Positions 40,774 through 49,004 of a stretch of 64,000 bases of DNA are shown here, in pieces (position 1 is the stretch's first letter; each line of letters starts with the position of its first letter). The notes beneath the pieces were generated by a model, which worked only from the letters and a program-made list of their open reading frames with translations, made no database searches and was not told the origin of the DNA. Origin of the DNA: Gloeomargarita sp. SRBZ-1_bins_9 (GTDB lineage Bacteria; Cyanobacteriota; Cyanobacteriia; Gloeomargaritales; Gloeomargaritaceae); the NCBI GenBank assembly GCA_039794565.1, contig JAUQVX010000001.1, positions 366,086-430,085 on the forward strand. Reading direction: 5' to 3'. A program made the position numbers and the translations under genes.

Positions 40774-41103
40774 TTCCTCTTTATTAACGGGCTTGGTCAA
40801 GTAAGCCGACGCCCCCTGCTTCATCCCCCAGAACTTATCAATATCCCCCTGCTTGCTAGAGCAGATGATGATGGGAATACCGGCCGTCTCCGGTTGCTTT
40901 TTGAGCTGACGGCAGAGTTCAAACCCGCTCTCCCCCGGCAGGACCACATCCAGAACCATCAGGTCAGGCTTGTGCTTAGCCAGGTACTGCCGGGCTTCCT
41001 CAGCGCTGGCGACCCGTTGCACCAAAAACCCTTCCCCCTGCAAATAACCCGCCAGCAAAGCCGCTTCCGTCTGGACATCTTCGACTAACAGGACAGTTGG
41101 CAT
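40735..41103 (-). CDS. Single-domain response regulator (PilH/CheY-like)
   Basis: Stand-alone REC protein of 122 residues, probably a phosphorelay shuttle or phosphate sink in pilus or chemotaxis-like signalling. LLVEDVQTE carries the acidic pair, LMVLDVVLPGESGFELCRQLKK the phospho-acceptor Asp (about 52), IIICSSKQGD the Ser/Thr position and YLTKPVNKEEL the Lys. GMKQGASAYLTKPV resembles PilH/TaxY proteins. A TTG at 41112 is in frame, but the ATG at 41103 is the better start. Confidence 0.9.
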   Translation of the reverse strand: MPTVLLVEDVQTEAALLAGYLQGEGFLVQRVASAEEARQYLAKHKPDLMVLDVVLPGESGFELCRQLKKQPETAGIPIIICSSKQGDIDKFWGMKQGASAYLTKPVNKEELIRTARSLVGRF

Positions 41104-41203
41104 AACTTCCAATGACGCTAGTGCTATTTTAGCAACTAACTTACCAACTAAAGCCCGGGAATCGCCAGCAGTCCCCAGCCGGCATGGATACCGCAGGAGT
41201 TAG

Positions 41204-41233
41204 TTGCCATAGCTTTACTGAGTAGTGTATAGT
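41204..41233 (+). promoter_or_regulatory. Candidate sigma-70 promoter before the chimeric locus
   Basis: TTGCCA (41204-41209) and TATAGT (41228-41233) are separated by 18 bases, close to consensus. Transcription would begin near 41240, about 25 bases before the GTG of the truncated oxidoreductase fragment. The remnant is therefore probably still transcribed. Confidence 0.5.
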
Positions 41234-41265
41234 AATCCCTAGCCATTAAAGTCAAAAATCCTGTC

Positions 41266-41469
41266 GTGTCTGCCAAAGAGAACAAGATTCTTATTTTGGG
41301 AGCCGGACCTGCTGGTTTGACTGCCGCCTACAAACTCAGTCAAGCAGGTTATTCTGTCACGGTCCTAGAGCGAGATGGAGGCGCAGGTTGTCTCAGATAC
41401 CTGGCCTATTTTTGTTGGAATGTTATTAGTAGGCATTTTTTATCTGATACAGTTGTTATACTACCATGA
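41266..41469 (+). pseudogene. 5' fragment of an FAD-dependent oxidoreductase gene
   Basis: The GTG at 41266 opens a frame whose first 40 residues are a textbook dinucleotide-binding fold: ILILGAGPAGLTAAYKLSQAGYSVTVLERD (GxGxxG then the acidic residue after strand 2). It resembles NAD(P)/FAD amine oxidase-like proteins found with surface-glycan genes. Homology ends at about 41375; the following residues (GGAGCLRYLAYFCW and on) no longer fit and the frame stops at 41469. Such enzymes normally exceed 400 residues, so this is the 5' stub of a gene broken by a deletion or insertion. Confidence 0.72.
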
Positions 41470-42376
41470 TGGCTTCAATCAGATCCTAAAAACCGGTCTC
41501 TATAGATCAATTGCCAATACTCCTCCATTACACAAATTTTTGAGGCAGACGGTAAGGAGTTCTATCGCATACTTCCCTTGGATTTTACCTATTCATTTAC
41601 TCCGAAGAAGAACCATTCTTCTAATCATTTCGATAACCTTTACCGTTCTGAACGTTTACTTATTACGCAAATCATTTATAAACAAGAACATGGTAGCTTG
41701 TGCCACGTGTCTACTTTTTGTAGCACCCCTGGTACACAACCTAATTTTTGCTAATCATTCCTACATTCATGACTTTTCACTCTTTAAGTTTTCTATATTC
41801 TTTACATTTCTATCCGTGGTTTTGCCAAGTATGACTATACTTGTTACTTCTGCAGGTAGATACTTCTGGAGTTTACTACTGATAACCTATGTCCTGGCAG
41901 TTGGAATACTCCATGCTCCTCGGGAGTTTTACCTATACTCCGGTAGGTTTTTTGCCTCAAACTTCCCCGAACAGTTCGGTACTCTAGTTCGAAATGAATT
42001 TAGCTCCAACCAAATACCCTTCTCTAAGAATTTCGTCTATGGACCATGGCCACCCCATGGTCTTTGGTACAGTAATCGAAGAATCTATGATGTGAGCAAG
42101 TTTGAAGAAGTAGTGGGTACGTTTGGATTAAAGAGTAAGGATGTAGAGTATTATTTCATTGATAGAAAAACAGAGAGCTTAATCCAGAAATTTTGTGATA
42201 ATGGTTCAATGATTAAGGAAAGAAGGCTAGAGATTACCCGTGGTGATGGACAAAAAGGGTTAGAAGACCTGATTGTCTGTAAACTCAGACATGGAACCAA
42301 TTCGGATAGTTGGTCAACCTCTAGCCCACATCTATCACTTCGCGGAACGCCCGGCCTCCACCAGCGTTCTGGGTAG
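41375..42376 (+). CDS. AT-rich membrane protein, probable 3' remnant of a GT-C glycosyltransferase
   Basis: A 333-residue frame overlapping the oxidoreductase stub. Residues 10-200 contain about six hydrophobic helices with basic loops (HLLRRRTILLII). Residues 210-315 form a soluble domain beginning FVYGPWPPHGLWYSNRRIYDV. This resembles the C-terminal half of GT-C mannosyl/arabinosyltransferase-like proteins, whose catalytic N-terminal loop is absent here; family assignment is inference. The last 20 residues run into the antisense tail of doxX and look non-native. The DNA is AT-rich: 41641-41700 has 20 G+C of 60, against 33 of 60 at 40141-40200. It may be a decaying gene or still make a truncated protein. 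Confidence 0.5.
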   Translation: MEAQVVSDTWPIFVGMLLVGIFYLIQLLYYHDGFNQILKTGLYRSIANTPPLHKFLRQTVRSSIAYFPWILPIHLLRRRTILLIISITFTVLNVYLLRKSFINKNMVACATCLLFVAPLVHNLIFANHSYIHDFSLFKFSIFFTFLSVVLPSMTILVTSAGRYFWSLLLITYVLAVGILHAPREFYLYSGRFFASNFPEQFGTLVRNEFSSNQIPFSKNFVYGPWPPHGLWYSNRRIYDVSKFEEVVGTFGLKSKDVEYYFIDRKTESLIQKFCDNGSMIKERRLEITRGDGQKGLEDLIVCKLRHGTNSDSWSTSSPHLSLRGTPGLHQRSG

Positions 42377-42853
42377 GGCCTGGTCCAGGGCATCCAATCG
42401 CCGGGCCTGTAGCCAGCTTCCCAACCAGTGGTCCAAGGAAATCGGCCCTGCCCCGTTCACCGTAAACAGCAGGAAACAGGCCGCATACAGGCTCGGCAAC
42501 TCCAGAAACGCAATTCCCAACCCGGCCACCTTGATATGGTGATAAATGGCCACCGCCATCGTCGCCAACAAACTCAAAGCCGCCGGACGGGTCAGCAACC
42601 CGGCTATCAACAGCACCGAACCCGCCAGTTCCGCCCAGGCCGCCGCGTAGGAGAAAAAGATAGGAAACGGCAAGCCGATCACCTGCACATAGGCTTCGGC
42701 AAAACCGGGAATATCCGCCAACTTATCCAGCCCGTTGTGAATCATCACCACCCCGGCAACCACCCGCAGCATCGTCCATGTCACCGCCAACGGCCAGGAC
42801 CAGTCGCCCCGGGCACGCAAAAAGTCGCCTAGCCGCATTCCCCAATGCGCCAT
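42335..42853 (-). CDS. DoxX-family membrane protein
   Basis: Small four-helix membrane protein, 172 residues. The DoxX pattern is visible: LRVVAGVVMIHNGLDKLADIPGFAEAYVQVIGLPFPIFFSYAAAWAELAGSVLLIAGLLTRPAAL, then LLATMAVAIYHHIKVAG. Relatives form quinol oxidase subunits or participate in thiosulfate and redox stress handling; no partner subunit is nearby, so the role is open. AAGGAGG lies upstream of the ATG. Its last 42 bases overlap the AT-rich remnant on the other strand. Confidence 0.88.
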   Translation of the reverse strand: MAHWGMRLGDFLRARGDWSWPLAVTWTMLRVVAGVVMIHNGLDKLADIPGFAEAYVQVIGLPFPIFFSYAAAWAELAGSVLLIAGLLTRPAALSLLATMAVAIYHHIKVAGLGIAFLELPSLYAACFLLFTVNGAGPISLDHWLGSWLQARRLDALDQALPRTLVEAGRSAK

Positions 42854-42928
42854 GACCGCAACCTCCTTATTCCCGCAAAGATTCTTAAGACAAATCTATA
42901 GATTTATTACCAATTGTAACACAGCTTG

Positions 42929-43282
42929 TTAGGATTGGCGGGGCAGGGTCAGGGCGAAGGGGGGTGGGGAGTCTGGCATCTGTTGCAGGGCGTTAAGCAG
43001 CTTTTGCGCTTGGGTCATCAGGACGGCAAAGTCCCATTCAGTGGGGAGTTCGCTACAGCGGCGCAGGCGAAACAACCCTTCCCCCAACAGCAGCGTTGCA
43101 CCCCGGTAGTTGCCATGGCTGTAGTGGTAACCGGCAACGGCCATTTGCAGCAGTCCCTGGTAGAGTGTGCGTTGCGGCTCCGGCGCGTCGTACCACAGGG
43201 CCTCCAGGGTGTCGTGACAGGCGTAGTAGTCCCCCTGGTTGAATTGGCTAACCGCTTGGGCAAAGGTCGGGGGCAGCTCCAT
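42929..43282 (-). CDS. DUF309 protein
   Basis: Helical protein of 117 residues of a family common in cyanobacteria and Firmicutes. The signature FNQGDYYACHDTLEALWYDAPEPQRTLYQGLLQMAVAGYHYSHGNYRGA occupies residues 14-62, with conserved His, Glu and Trp that may bind a metal or nucleotide. Function unknown to me. Its start codon shares one base with the aspS stop (TGATG), so it is translationally coupled to aspS. Confidence 0.87.
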   Translation of the reverse strand: MELPPTFAQAVSQFNQGDYYACHDTLEALWYDAPEPQRTLYQGLLQMAVAGYHYSHGNYRGATLLLGEGLFRLRRCSELPTEWDFAVLMTQAQKLLNALQQMPDSPPPFALTLPRQS

Positions 43283-45072
43283 CAGGACGCCTCGGCCGGG
43301 GCCAACTCAAACCGGATGTGCAGCTCCTGCAACTGGGCGGGGGTGACCGGCGCCGGGGCATCGGTGAGCAAATCCCGGGCCTGCTGAGTCTTGGGAAAGG
43401 CCATCACCTCCCGGATGGATTCCGCTCCCGCTAGCAACATCACCCACCGGTCCAACCCGTAGGCAATGCCTCCGTGGGGGGGCGCCCCGTATTCCAACGC
43501 CTCCAGCAAAAAGCCGAATTTCTCCTCGTACTCGGCGGGCGATAACCCAATCAACTGGAAGATTTTTTCCTGGATCGGGCGCTGGTAATTCCGTAAACTG
43601 CCGCCGCCGATTTCGATACCGTTCCACACCAGGTCATAGGCCAAGGCGCGCGCCCGCTCCAAATGGTCCACATCCTCCGGGTGGGGGGCCGTAAAGGGGT
43701 GGTGCAGGGCCTCGTAACGCTGTTCATCGGGGTTCCACTCCACCAGGGGAAAATCCACTACCCACACCAGGGCAATGGCCTCCGGGTCGATCAAGCGCAA
43801 CTCTCGCCCCAAATGTTGCCGCAGGTGGTCTAGGGATTTGTTCACCACGTCCGCCGGTCCAGCCCCAAACAGCAGCAAATCCCCCGGTTGCGCCCCCGTG
43901 CGTTCCAGGAGCACCTGTTTTTGTCCTGGGCTGAGATGGTCCTTGATGGCCCCAATCGTATCCAGTTCGTAGCCCTCCCGCACCCGGATGTAGGCCAAAC
44001 CCTTGGCCCCCGCCTCGGTAGCCAGCCGGAACAGGTCGCCCCCCGGTTTGATACGCACATTCGAGATGGTCTGGGCCTGGTGGGCCGGCACCGGCAGGAT
44101 TTTCACCATGCCGCCGCTTTGCACCGCCTCCCGAAACACCCGAAACCCACAGTCGGCCAGTACATCGGAGACATCCACCAGCCGCAGGTCAAAGCGGGTA
44201 TCGGGCCGGTCGGTGCCGTACTGGTCCAAAGCCTGTCGGTAGGTCAAGCGGGGAAAGGGCCGGGGCAGTTGGATGCCTTTGATCTTGTAGAGCACGTGGC
44301 AGACCAGGTCTTCGTTTAACCGGAGCATGTCCTCCAGGGAAACGAAACTCAGCTCCATATCCAGTTGGGTGAATTCCGGCTGCCGGTCGGCGCGCACGTC
44401 CTCATCTCGGAAACAGCGGGCGATCTGGTAATAGCGGTCGCAGCCAGCCACCATGAGCAATTGCTTAAAAAGCTGGGGGGACTGGGGCAGGGCATAGCAC
44501 TGGCCGGGATAGATACGGGACGGTACCAGGTAATCCCGCGCCCCTTCTGGGGTGGAACGGGTCAGCATCGGCGTTTCTACCTCCAAAAACCCCAGTTGAT
44601 CCTCCAGGTACCGGCGGATGCACTGGACCACCCGGTGACGCAGGCGCAAATTCTGCTGCAACTTATCCCCCCGCAGGGTCAGGTAGCGATATTTCAGGCG
44701 CAGTTCCTCCCGCACCGGCTCACTGCCACTGACGGCAAAGGGCAAGGTTCGGGTCACCGGATTGAGAATCACCAGCTCGGTGGCGTAGATTTCGATGGCG
44801 CCGGTGGCCAGCCGGGGATTTTCCGAGCCGGGAGGGCGTTGGCTGACCGTTCCTTTTACCTGCACCACCGACTCTAGACGCAACTGCTGGGCAATGGGGT
44901 AGGACTGGGGGGTGCGCTCCGGGTCACTGACTACTTGCACCCGCCCGCTGTAGTCCCGCAAATCGAAGAAAATCACGCCCCCGTGGTCCCGGTAATGTTC
45001 CACCCAGCCGCATAACTGCACCGTCTGGCCGATGTCTGCCCGGCCCAATTGTCCACACAAGTGACTGCGCAC
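43282..45072 (-). CDS. aspS: Aspartyl-tRNA synthetase
   Basis: Class II synthetase of 596 residues, the long bacterial type. The N-terminal OB fold ([31 protein letters not shown]) binds the anticodon. Motif 2 is [23 protein letters not shown], and motif 3 is [16 protein letters not shown] near residue 535. The bacterial GAD insertion lies between about 290 and 420. Whether it is discriminating or also charges tRNA-Asn depends on GatCAB, not visible here. It is upstream of and coupled to DUF309. Confidence 0.97.
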   Translation of the reverse strand: MRSHLCGQLGRADIGQTVQLCGWVEHYRDHGGVIFFDLRDYSGRVQVVSDPERTPQSYPIAQQLRLESVVQVKGTVSQRPPGSENPRLATGAIEIYATELVILNPVTRTLPFAVSGSEPVREELRLKYRYLTLRGDKLQQNLRLRHRVVQCIRRYLEDQLGFLEVETPMLTRSTPEGARDYLVPSRIYPGQCYALPQSPQLFKQLLMVAGCDRYYQIARCFRDEDVRADRQPEFTQLDMELSFVSLEDMLRLNEDLVCHVLYKIKGIQLPRPFPRLTYRQALDQYGTDRPDTRFDLRLVDVSDVLADCGFRVFREAVQSGGMVKILPVPAHQAQTISNVRIKPGGDLFRLATEAGAKGLAYIRVREGYELDTIGAIKDHLSPGQKQVLLERTGAQPGDLLLFGAGPADVVNKSLDHLRQHLGRELRLIDPEAIALVWVVDFPLVEWNPDEQRYEALHHPFTAPHPEDVDHLERARALAYDLVWNGIEIGGGSLRNYQRPIQEKIFQLIGLSPAEYEEKFGFLLEALEYGAPPHGGIAYGLDRWVMLLAGAESIREVMAFPKTQQARDLLTDAPAPVTPAQLQELHIRFELAPAEAS

Positions 45073-45166
45073 GTGCCATTCCCACTGGCAATTGCTTTTT
45101 TATGGTACTCCGTTGGGTGCCGGCTTGGGCTACAATCGGGCGGGGTAGGTCACCGTAACACAGCCA

Positions 45167-45970
45167 ATGCACGACGCCCTGGCCCGTATGTACCGCTATC
45201 GTTTGCCCTTTTTGCAGGGGGAGTTAGCGGGTTTGCCCGACCGACTGACCACCGCCGACTTGAGGGGTTTGGACCATTACCACTACTGTGGCACGGCGGC
45301 CATTGACCAGGCCATCGCCCGGCTGCAGTTGACGGCTCAATCCCATGTGCTGGACATCGGCGCCGGGGTGGGGGGTACTGCCCGTTACTTGGCCGAGCGG
45401 GTGGGTTGTCGGGTGACGGGCTTGGAATTGCAACCCTGCTTGTGCGCTATGGCGGTGGAGCTGACGGAGCGGACCGGCTTAACCGAGCGCGTCACCTTTA
45501 TCCAGGGGGATATTTTGCAGGGGGTGCCGGGGCAATACGACGCTTGGTTATCGCTGCTGGTGTTTCTGCACATCCCTGACCGGGAGACCCTGTTTCGCCG
45601 GTGTGCCGCCGTTCTCAAACCCGGTGGTCGGTTTTACATCGAAGACTACGTGCAACTGCAACCCCTGACTCCGGCGGAGCGGGAGACCTTGGTCCAGATG
45701 GTGGCCTGTCCCAATCTGCCGACTCTAGAGCAATACCAGGCCCATTTGACCCAAGCGGGTTTGGGGAATATCGCCTGGGAAAATGTGACCCCCCTGTGGC
45801 AGACCTGGGTGCAGCAACGGTTTTGGGCGTTTCAGGAAAAACAGGATGACTACCGCCGCCGTCACGGAGACGACCTAGTGGAAAGTTATCTGGCTTTCTA
45901 CCGAGCCATCGCCAAGCTGTTTGCCGGGGGCCGTTTAGGGGGAGTGCGGATATGGGGCCAAAAGGTTTAG
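45167..45970 (+). CDS. Class I SAM-dependent methyltransferase
   Basis: Rossmann-fold methyltransferase, 267 residues. Motif I is VLDIGAGVGGTARYLAERVGCRVTGLEL near 62-89, motif II YDAWLSLLVFLHI and motif III LKPGGRFYIEDYV. The architecture and the tail resemble small-molecule enzymes such as phosphoethanolamine, sarcosine or sterol methyltransferases, and the substrate cannot be fixed from sequence. It is transcribed away from aspS; a TACAAT at 45131-45136 could serve as its -10. Confidence 0.82.
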   Translation: MHDALARMYRYRLPFLQGELAGLPDRLTTADLRGLDHYHYCGTAAIDQAIARLQLTAQSHVLDIGAGVGGTARYLAERVGCRVTGLELQPCLCAMAVELTERTGLTERVTFIQGDILQGVPGQYDAWLSLLVFLHIPDRETLFRRCAAVLKPGGRFYIEDYVQLQPLTPAERETLVQMVACPNLPTLEQYQAHLTQAGLGNIAWENVTPLWQTWVQQRFWAFQEKQDDYRRRHGDDLVESYLAFYRAIAKLFAGGRLGGVRIWGQKV

Positions 45971-46140
45971 GCGCCCAGGGTGCTCGAGGCCGTTTGGCTA
46001 TTTCAGGGGGGCACTTAATCACCACCTAGGGTAATCCCCGCCAGTGCAAGGGGTTTAACAACTGCCTCCAGCATTGCCAACACCCCAAAGGCACGGTTGG
46101 GTCCCGACATGAGGGCGCAGGGTGTAAATGTCTATCAGCT

Positions 46141-46944
46141 TCACTGCCTGGCTCCGGTAAGGTCCGCCGTTTCCCAATGCTTGGCGCTGCGTAAGTTGGT
46201 GTGCCGGAGAATGGCGGCTTGGAAATTGACTTGCTCTACATCGGCCCATTCGAGGTTGGCATGGCTCAAATCGGCACCAGTGAAGTTGCTCCCCTGTAGG
46301 CGGCTGGCCTGGAGTTGGGCGCCGGTAAGATTGGCCGCCACCAGTTGCGCGCTCTGGATAATGGCGCCGGATACATCCGCAGCGGTGAGGTTGGCCTGCT
46401 GTAAGGTAGCGCCGCTGAGATTGGCCCCTGCGAGGTTGGCGTGGCTTAGGTTGGCCTGGTCCAAAATGGCTCCCCGCAAATCCGCGCCCTGTAAGTTGGT
46501 TTGGCTCAGGTTGGCCCCCGTCAAATTCGCGCCCCGTAAGTTGGCCCCCCGTAAATCGAATCCGCTGAGATTGCGGCCCCGTAAATCGGCCCCGTTTAAC
46601 ACGCATTGAGGGCAGACTCGTTGCTGAAGTTGTTGCTCAAGGGCGACAGGACGGGGACGCTCGGCTATGGGACGCCAAACTATCCAACTGCCCCAACCGG
46701 CAGCCAGTAACCCTAAGGGCATGAACCAACGCCAGGGGCGCCTGGGAGATAGGGGCAGCGCATGGAGTTCGGCCAGGGCTTGGTGGATGTACTCTGGGGG
46801 AATCTGGGCGGCTTGACCGGCTTGGAGAAGTTCGCTGACGGTGTAACCGGGAAGCTGGCCCTGGGACTGCACATACAAGCGCGCCGCCCGCCGGAAAATC
46901 TCCGCGGCCAAAGGCTCGGGAATGCGGTGCTGGTCCGGTTCCAT
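46141..46944 (-). CDS. Pentapeptide-repeat membrane protein
   Basis: 267 residues. An N-terminal helical region (about 1-70) is followed by one transmembrane helix (WFMPLGLLAAGWGSWIVW, about 73-90). From about 108 to 255 there are about 28 tandem A(D/N)LxG-type pentapeptides (ADLRG, ANLRG, ANLTG), which fold as a right-handed quadrilateral beta helix. CPQC precedes the repeats. The topology suggests an anchored helix on one membrane face; pentapeptide proteins are very numerous in cyanobacteria and mostly uncharacterised. Confidence 0.9.
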   Translation of the reverse strand: MEPDQHRIPEPLAAEIFRRAARLYVQSQGQLPGYTVSELLQAGQAAQIPPEYIHQALAELHALPLSPRRPWRWFMPLGLLAAGWGSWIVWRPIAERPRPVALEQQLQQRVCPQCVLNGADLRGRNLSGFDLRGANLRGANLTGANLSQTNLQGADLRGAILDQANLSHANLAGANLSGATLQQANLTAADVSGAIIQSAQLVAANLTGAQLQASRLQGSNFTGADLSHANLEWADVEQVNFQAAILRHTNLRSAKHWETADLTGARQ

Positions 46945-47147
46945 GGGTATAACAAGGACGCTAACTCCATTCTAGAAGGGACCTGCCATCCATAAGAAAA
47001 ACTGACGGCTGCGATTGCAAATTTTGAGTCCTGCTCCCCTTCCCCTGACCGGCTCAGGCCGTTATGGTAGTAGGCAGGATATTTTGTCCCACCCTGGTCG
47101 GAGCCAACGTTTGACTTGATCCCTGTCGTGTTCATCTAAGGTGGTCC

Positions 47148-48992
47148 ATGCTGACGTGGTTTTTGGATTCGGTTTGGTTGGTACCTCTTTATCCGTTTGT
47201 GGGTACGGTCATCGCGGCGCTTTGGTTTCCGGGGATCATTCGCCGCACGGGACCACGACCGGCCGGCTATTTCAATACGTTGATGACCCTGGTGAGTTTG
47301 GGGCATAGCGCCCTGGCGCTGATTGCTTTTCTGGGTCGGGAGCCGCTACATGTCTATGTTCCCTGGTTGCAGGTGGCGGGTTTGGACCTGACGTTGCCCC
47401 TGGAGATTTCGGCGGCTTCCCTAACGGCGCTGGTGGTGATTTTTGGGGTGAATTTGCTGGCCCAGATTTACGGCTTTGGCTACATGGAGATGGATTGGGG
47501 CTGGGCCAGGTTCTATTCGCTGCTGGCGTTTTTTGAGGCAGGGATGAGTGCTCTGGCCCTGTGTAACTCCCTGCTTTTCTCCTATATGCTCCTGGAGATT
47601 TTGACGCTGGGGACCTATTTGTTGGTGGGCTTTTGGTTTCCCCAACCGCTGGTGGTCACGGGAGCTAGGGATGCGTTTTTGACCAAACGGGTGGGGGATT
47701 TGCTGCTGCTGATGGGGGTGCTGGCCTTGTGGCCGCTGGCCCATACCTGGGATTTTGATGCGTTGGCGGATTGGGCGCAACGACCGGAAACGGTGGCCTA
47801 TGCCCAGGCGCATCCGGGGCTGTTTTTGGCGGTGGGGTTGGCGTTGCTGGCGGGACCCATGGGCAAATGCGCCCAGTTTCCTTTCCACCTGTGGTTGGAT
47901 GAGGCCATGGAGGGACCGATCCCGGCCACCATCTTAAGAAATGCAGTGGTGGTGCAGACGGGGGCTTGGGTGTTGATCAAGTTGGCGCCGGTGTTGGCCT
48001 TGTCGCCGGGGGCGCTGGGGGCGACGGTCGGGGTCGGTGTGGCCACAGCGGTAGGGACGGCGGCAATTGCTATTGCCCAGATTGATGTCAAGCGTACCCT
48101 GTCCTACCCGGTGAGCGCTTACATGGGGCTGGTGTTTATCGCGGTGGGAACGGGACACCTGGATACGGCGCTGCTGTTGCTGTTGGTGTATGGCTTGACG
48201 GCGGGGCTGCCGGTGATGGCCGTGGGGAATATTGTCTGGAATAACATCACCCAGGATGTGACGTTGTTGGGGGGCTTGTGGTCGCGCCGGCCCATTACCG
48301 GGTTGAGTTTCCTGGTGGGGATGGCGGGGCTGGTGGCGCTGCCGCCTTTGGGGGGCTTTTGGGTGCTGATGCAGTTGCTCAGTGACCTGAGTTTCCGGTC
48401 GCCGGTGTTGGTGGGGGCGGTGCTGCTGGTCAACGGCCTGCTGGCGTTTAGCTTTATGCGGGTATTCTGCCTGATCTTTGGCAACCGGCCGAAGCAGATG
48501 AGTGAGCGGTCGCCGGAGTTGCACTGGCCGTTTATTTTGCCGATGACGGTCCTGGCGGGGGTGGTGCTGCATATTCCCCAGATACTGGCGGCGGTGGACC
48601 TGTTGCCGGCCTGGCACACGGATTGGGGGATTTTGCTGACGTTGAGCACGCTGTCGGGACTGACCCTGGCGGGGGTGATTTACCTGAGTCCGGGAATTGC
48701 CAAGCCGGTGGTGCTGCCCTGGCGACAGTTGCAGGATTTGCTGGCCTACGACCTGTACACGCCGCGCCTGTATCGGCTAACGGTGGTGGGCCTGGTGGAC
48801 CTGGTGTCCCGGGTGACGGATCTGCTGGACCGCTACATCGTGGATGGGCTGGTGAATCTGGTGGGGGTGGTGACCATCATCGGCGGGGAGACCCTGAAGT
48901 ACAGCACGTCGGGGAAGTTCCAGTGGTATCTGGTGACCATCCTGCTGGGTCTGGGGCTGGTGGTTGGTTTAGTGGTGATGACCTTGTCGTGA
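47148..48992 (+). CDS. ndhF4: NDH-1 subunit 5, CO2-uptake form (NdhF4 type)
   Basis: Proton-pumping membrane subunit of the specialised NDH-1MS' complex. 614 residues with about 16 hydrophobic helices. FHLWLDEAMEGPIPATILRNAVVVQTGAWVLIK near residue 245 and KRTLSYPVSAYMGLVF near 320 are the conserved antiporter-like motifs. It lacks the long lateral tail of respiratory NdhF1. It leads the operon with ndhD4 and cupB. The constitutive (F4/D4/CupB) rather than inducible (F3/D3/CupA/CupS) set is inferred from CupB identity and absence of cupS. Confidence 0.87.
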   Translation: MLTWFLDSVWLVPLYPFVGTVIAALWFPGIIRRTGPRPAGYFNTLMTLVSLGHSALALIAFLGREPLHVYVPWLQVAGLDLTLPLEISAASLTALVVIFGVNLLAQIYGFGYMEMDWGWARFYSLLAFFEAGMSALALCNSLLFSYMLLEILTLGTYLLVGFWFPQPLVVTGARDAFLTKRVGDLLLLMGVLALWPLAHTWDFDALADWAQRPETVAYAQAHPGLFLAVGLALLAGPMGKCAQFPFHLWLDEAMEGPIPATILRNAVVVQTGAWVLIKLAPVLALSPGALGATVGVGVATAVGTAAIAIAQIDVKRTLSYPVSAYMGLVFIAVGTGHLDTALLLLLVYGLTAGLPVMAVGNIVWNNITQDVTLLGGLWSRRPITGLSFLVGMAGLVALPPLGGFWVLMQLLSDLSFRSPVLVGAVLLVNGLLAFSFMRVFCLIFGNRPKQMSERSPELHWPFILPMTVLAGVVLHIPQILAAVDLLPAWHTDWGILLTLSTLSGLTLAGVIYLSPGIAKPVVLPWRQLQDLLAYDLYTPRLYRLTVVGLVDLVSRVTDLLDRYIVDGLVNLVGVVTIIGGETLKYSTSGKFQWYLVTILLGLGLVVGLVVMTLS

Positions 48993-49004
48993 GGGGGTGC
49001 CGTC

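Noticed and set aside
41266..42376. Insertion sequence as cause of the chimeric locus
   Set aside because: No transposase, terminal inverted repeats or target-site duplication could be seen at either end.
46160..46620. Regular short repeats resembling a tandem array or CRISPR
   Set aside because: The 15-base periodicity is in frame and encodes ADLxG pentapeptides; there are no constant repeats with unique spacers.
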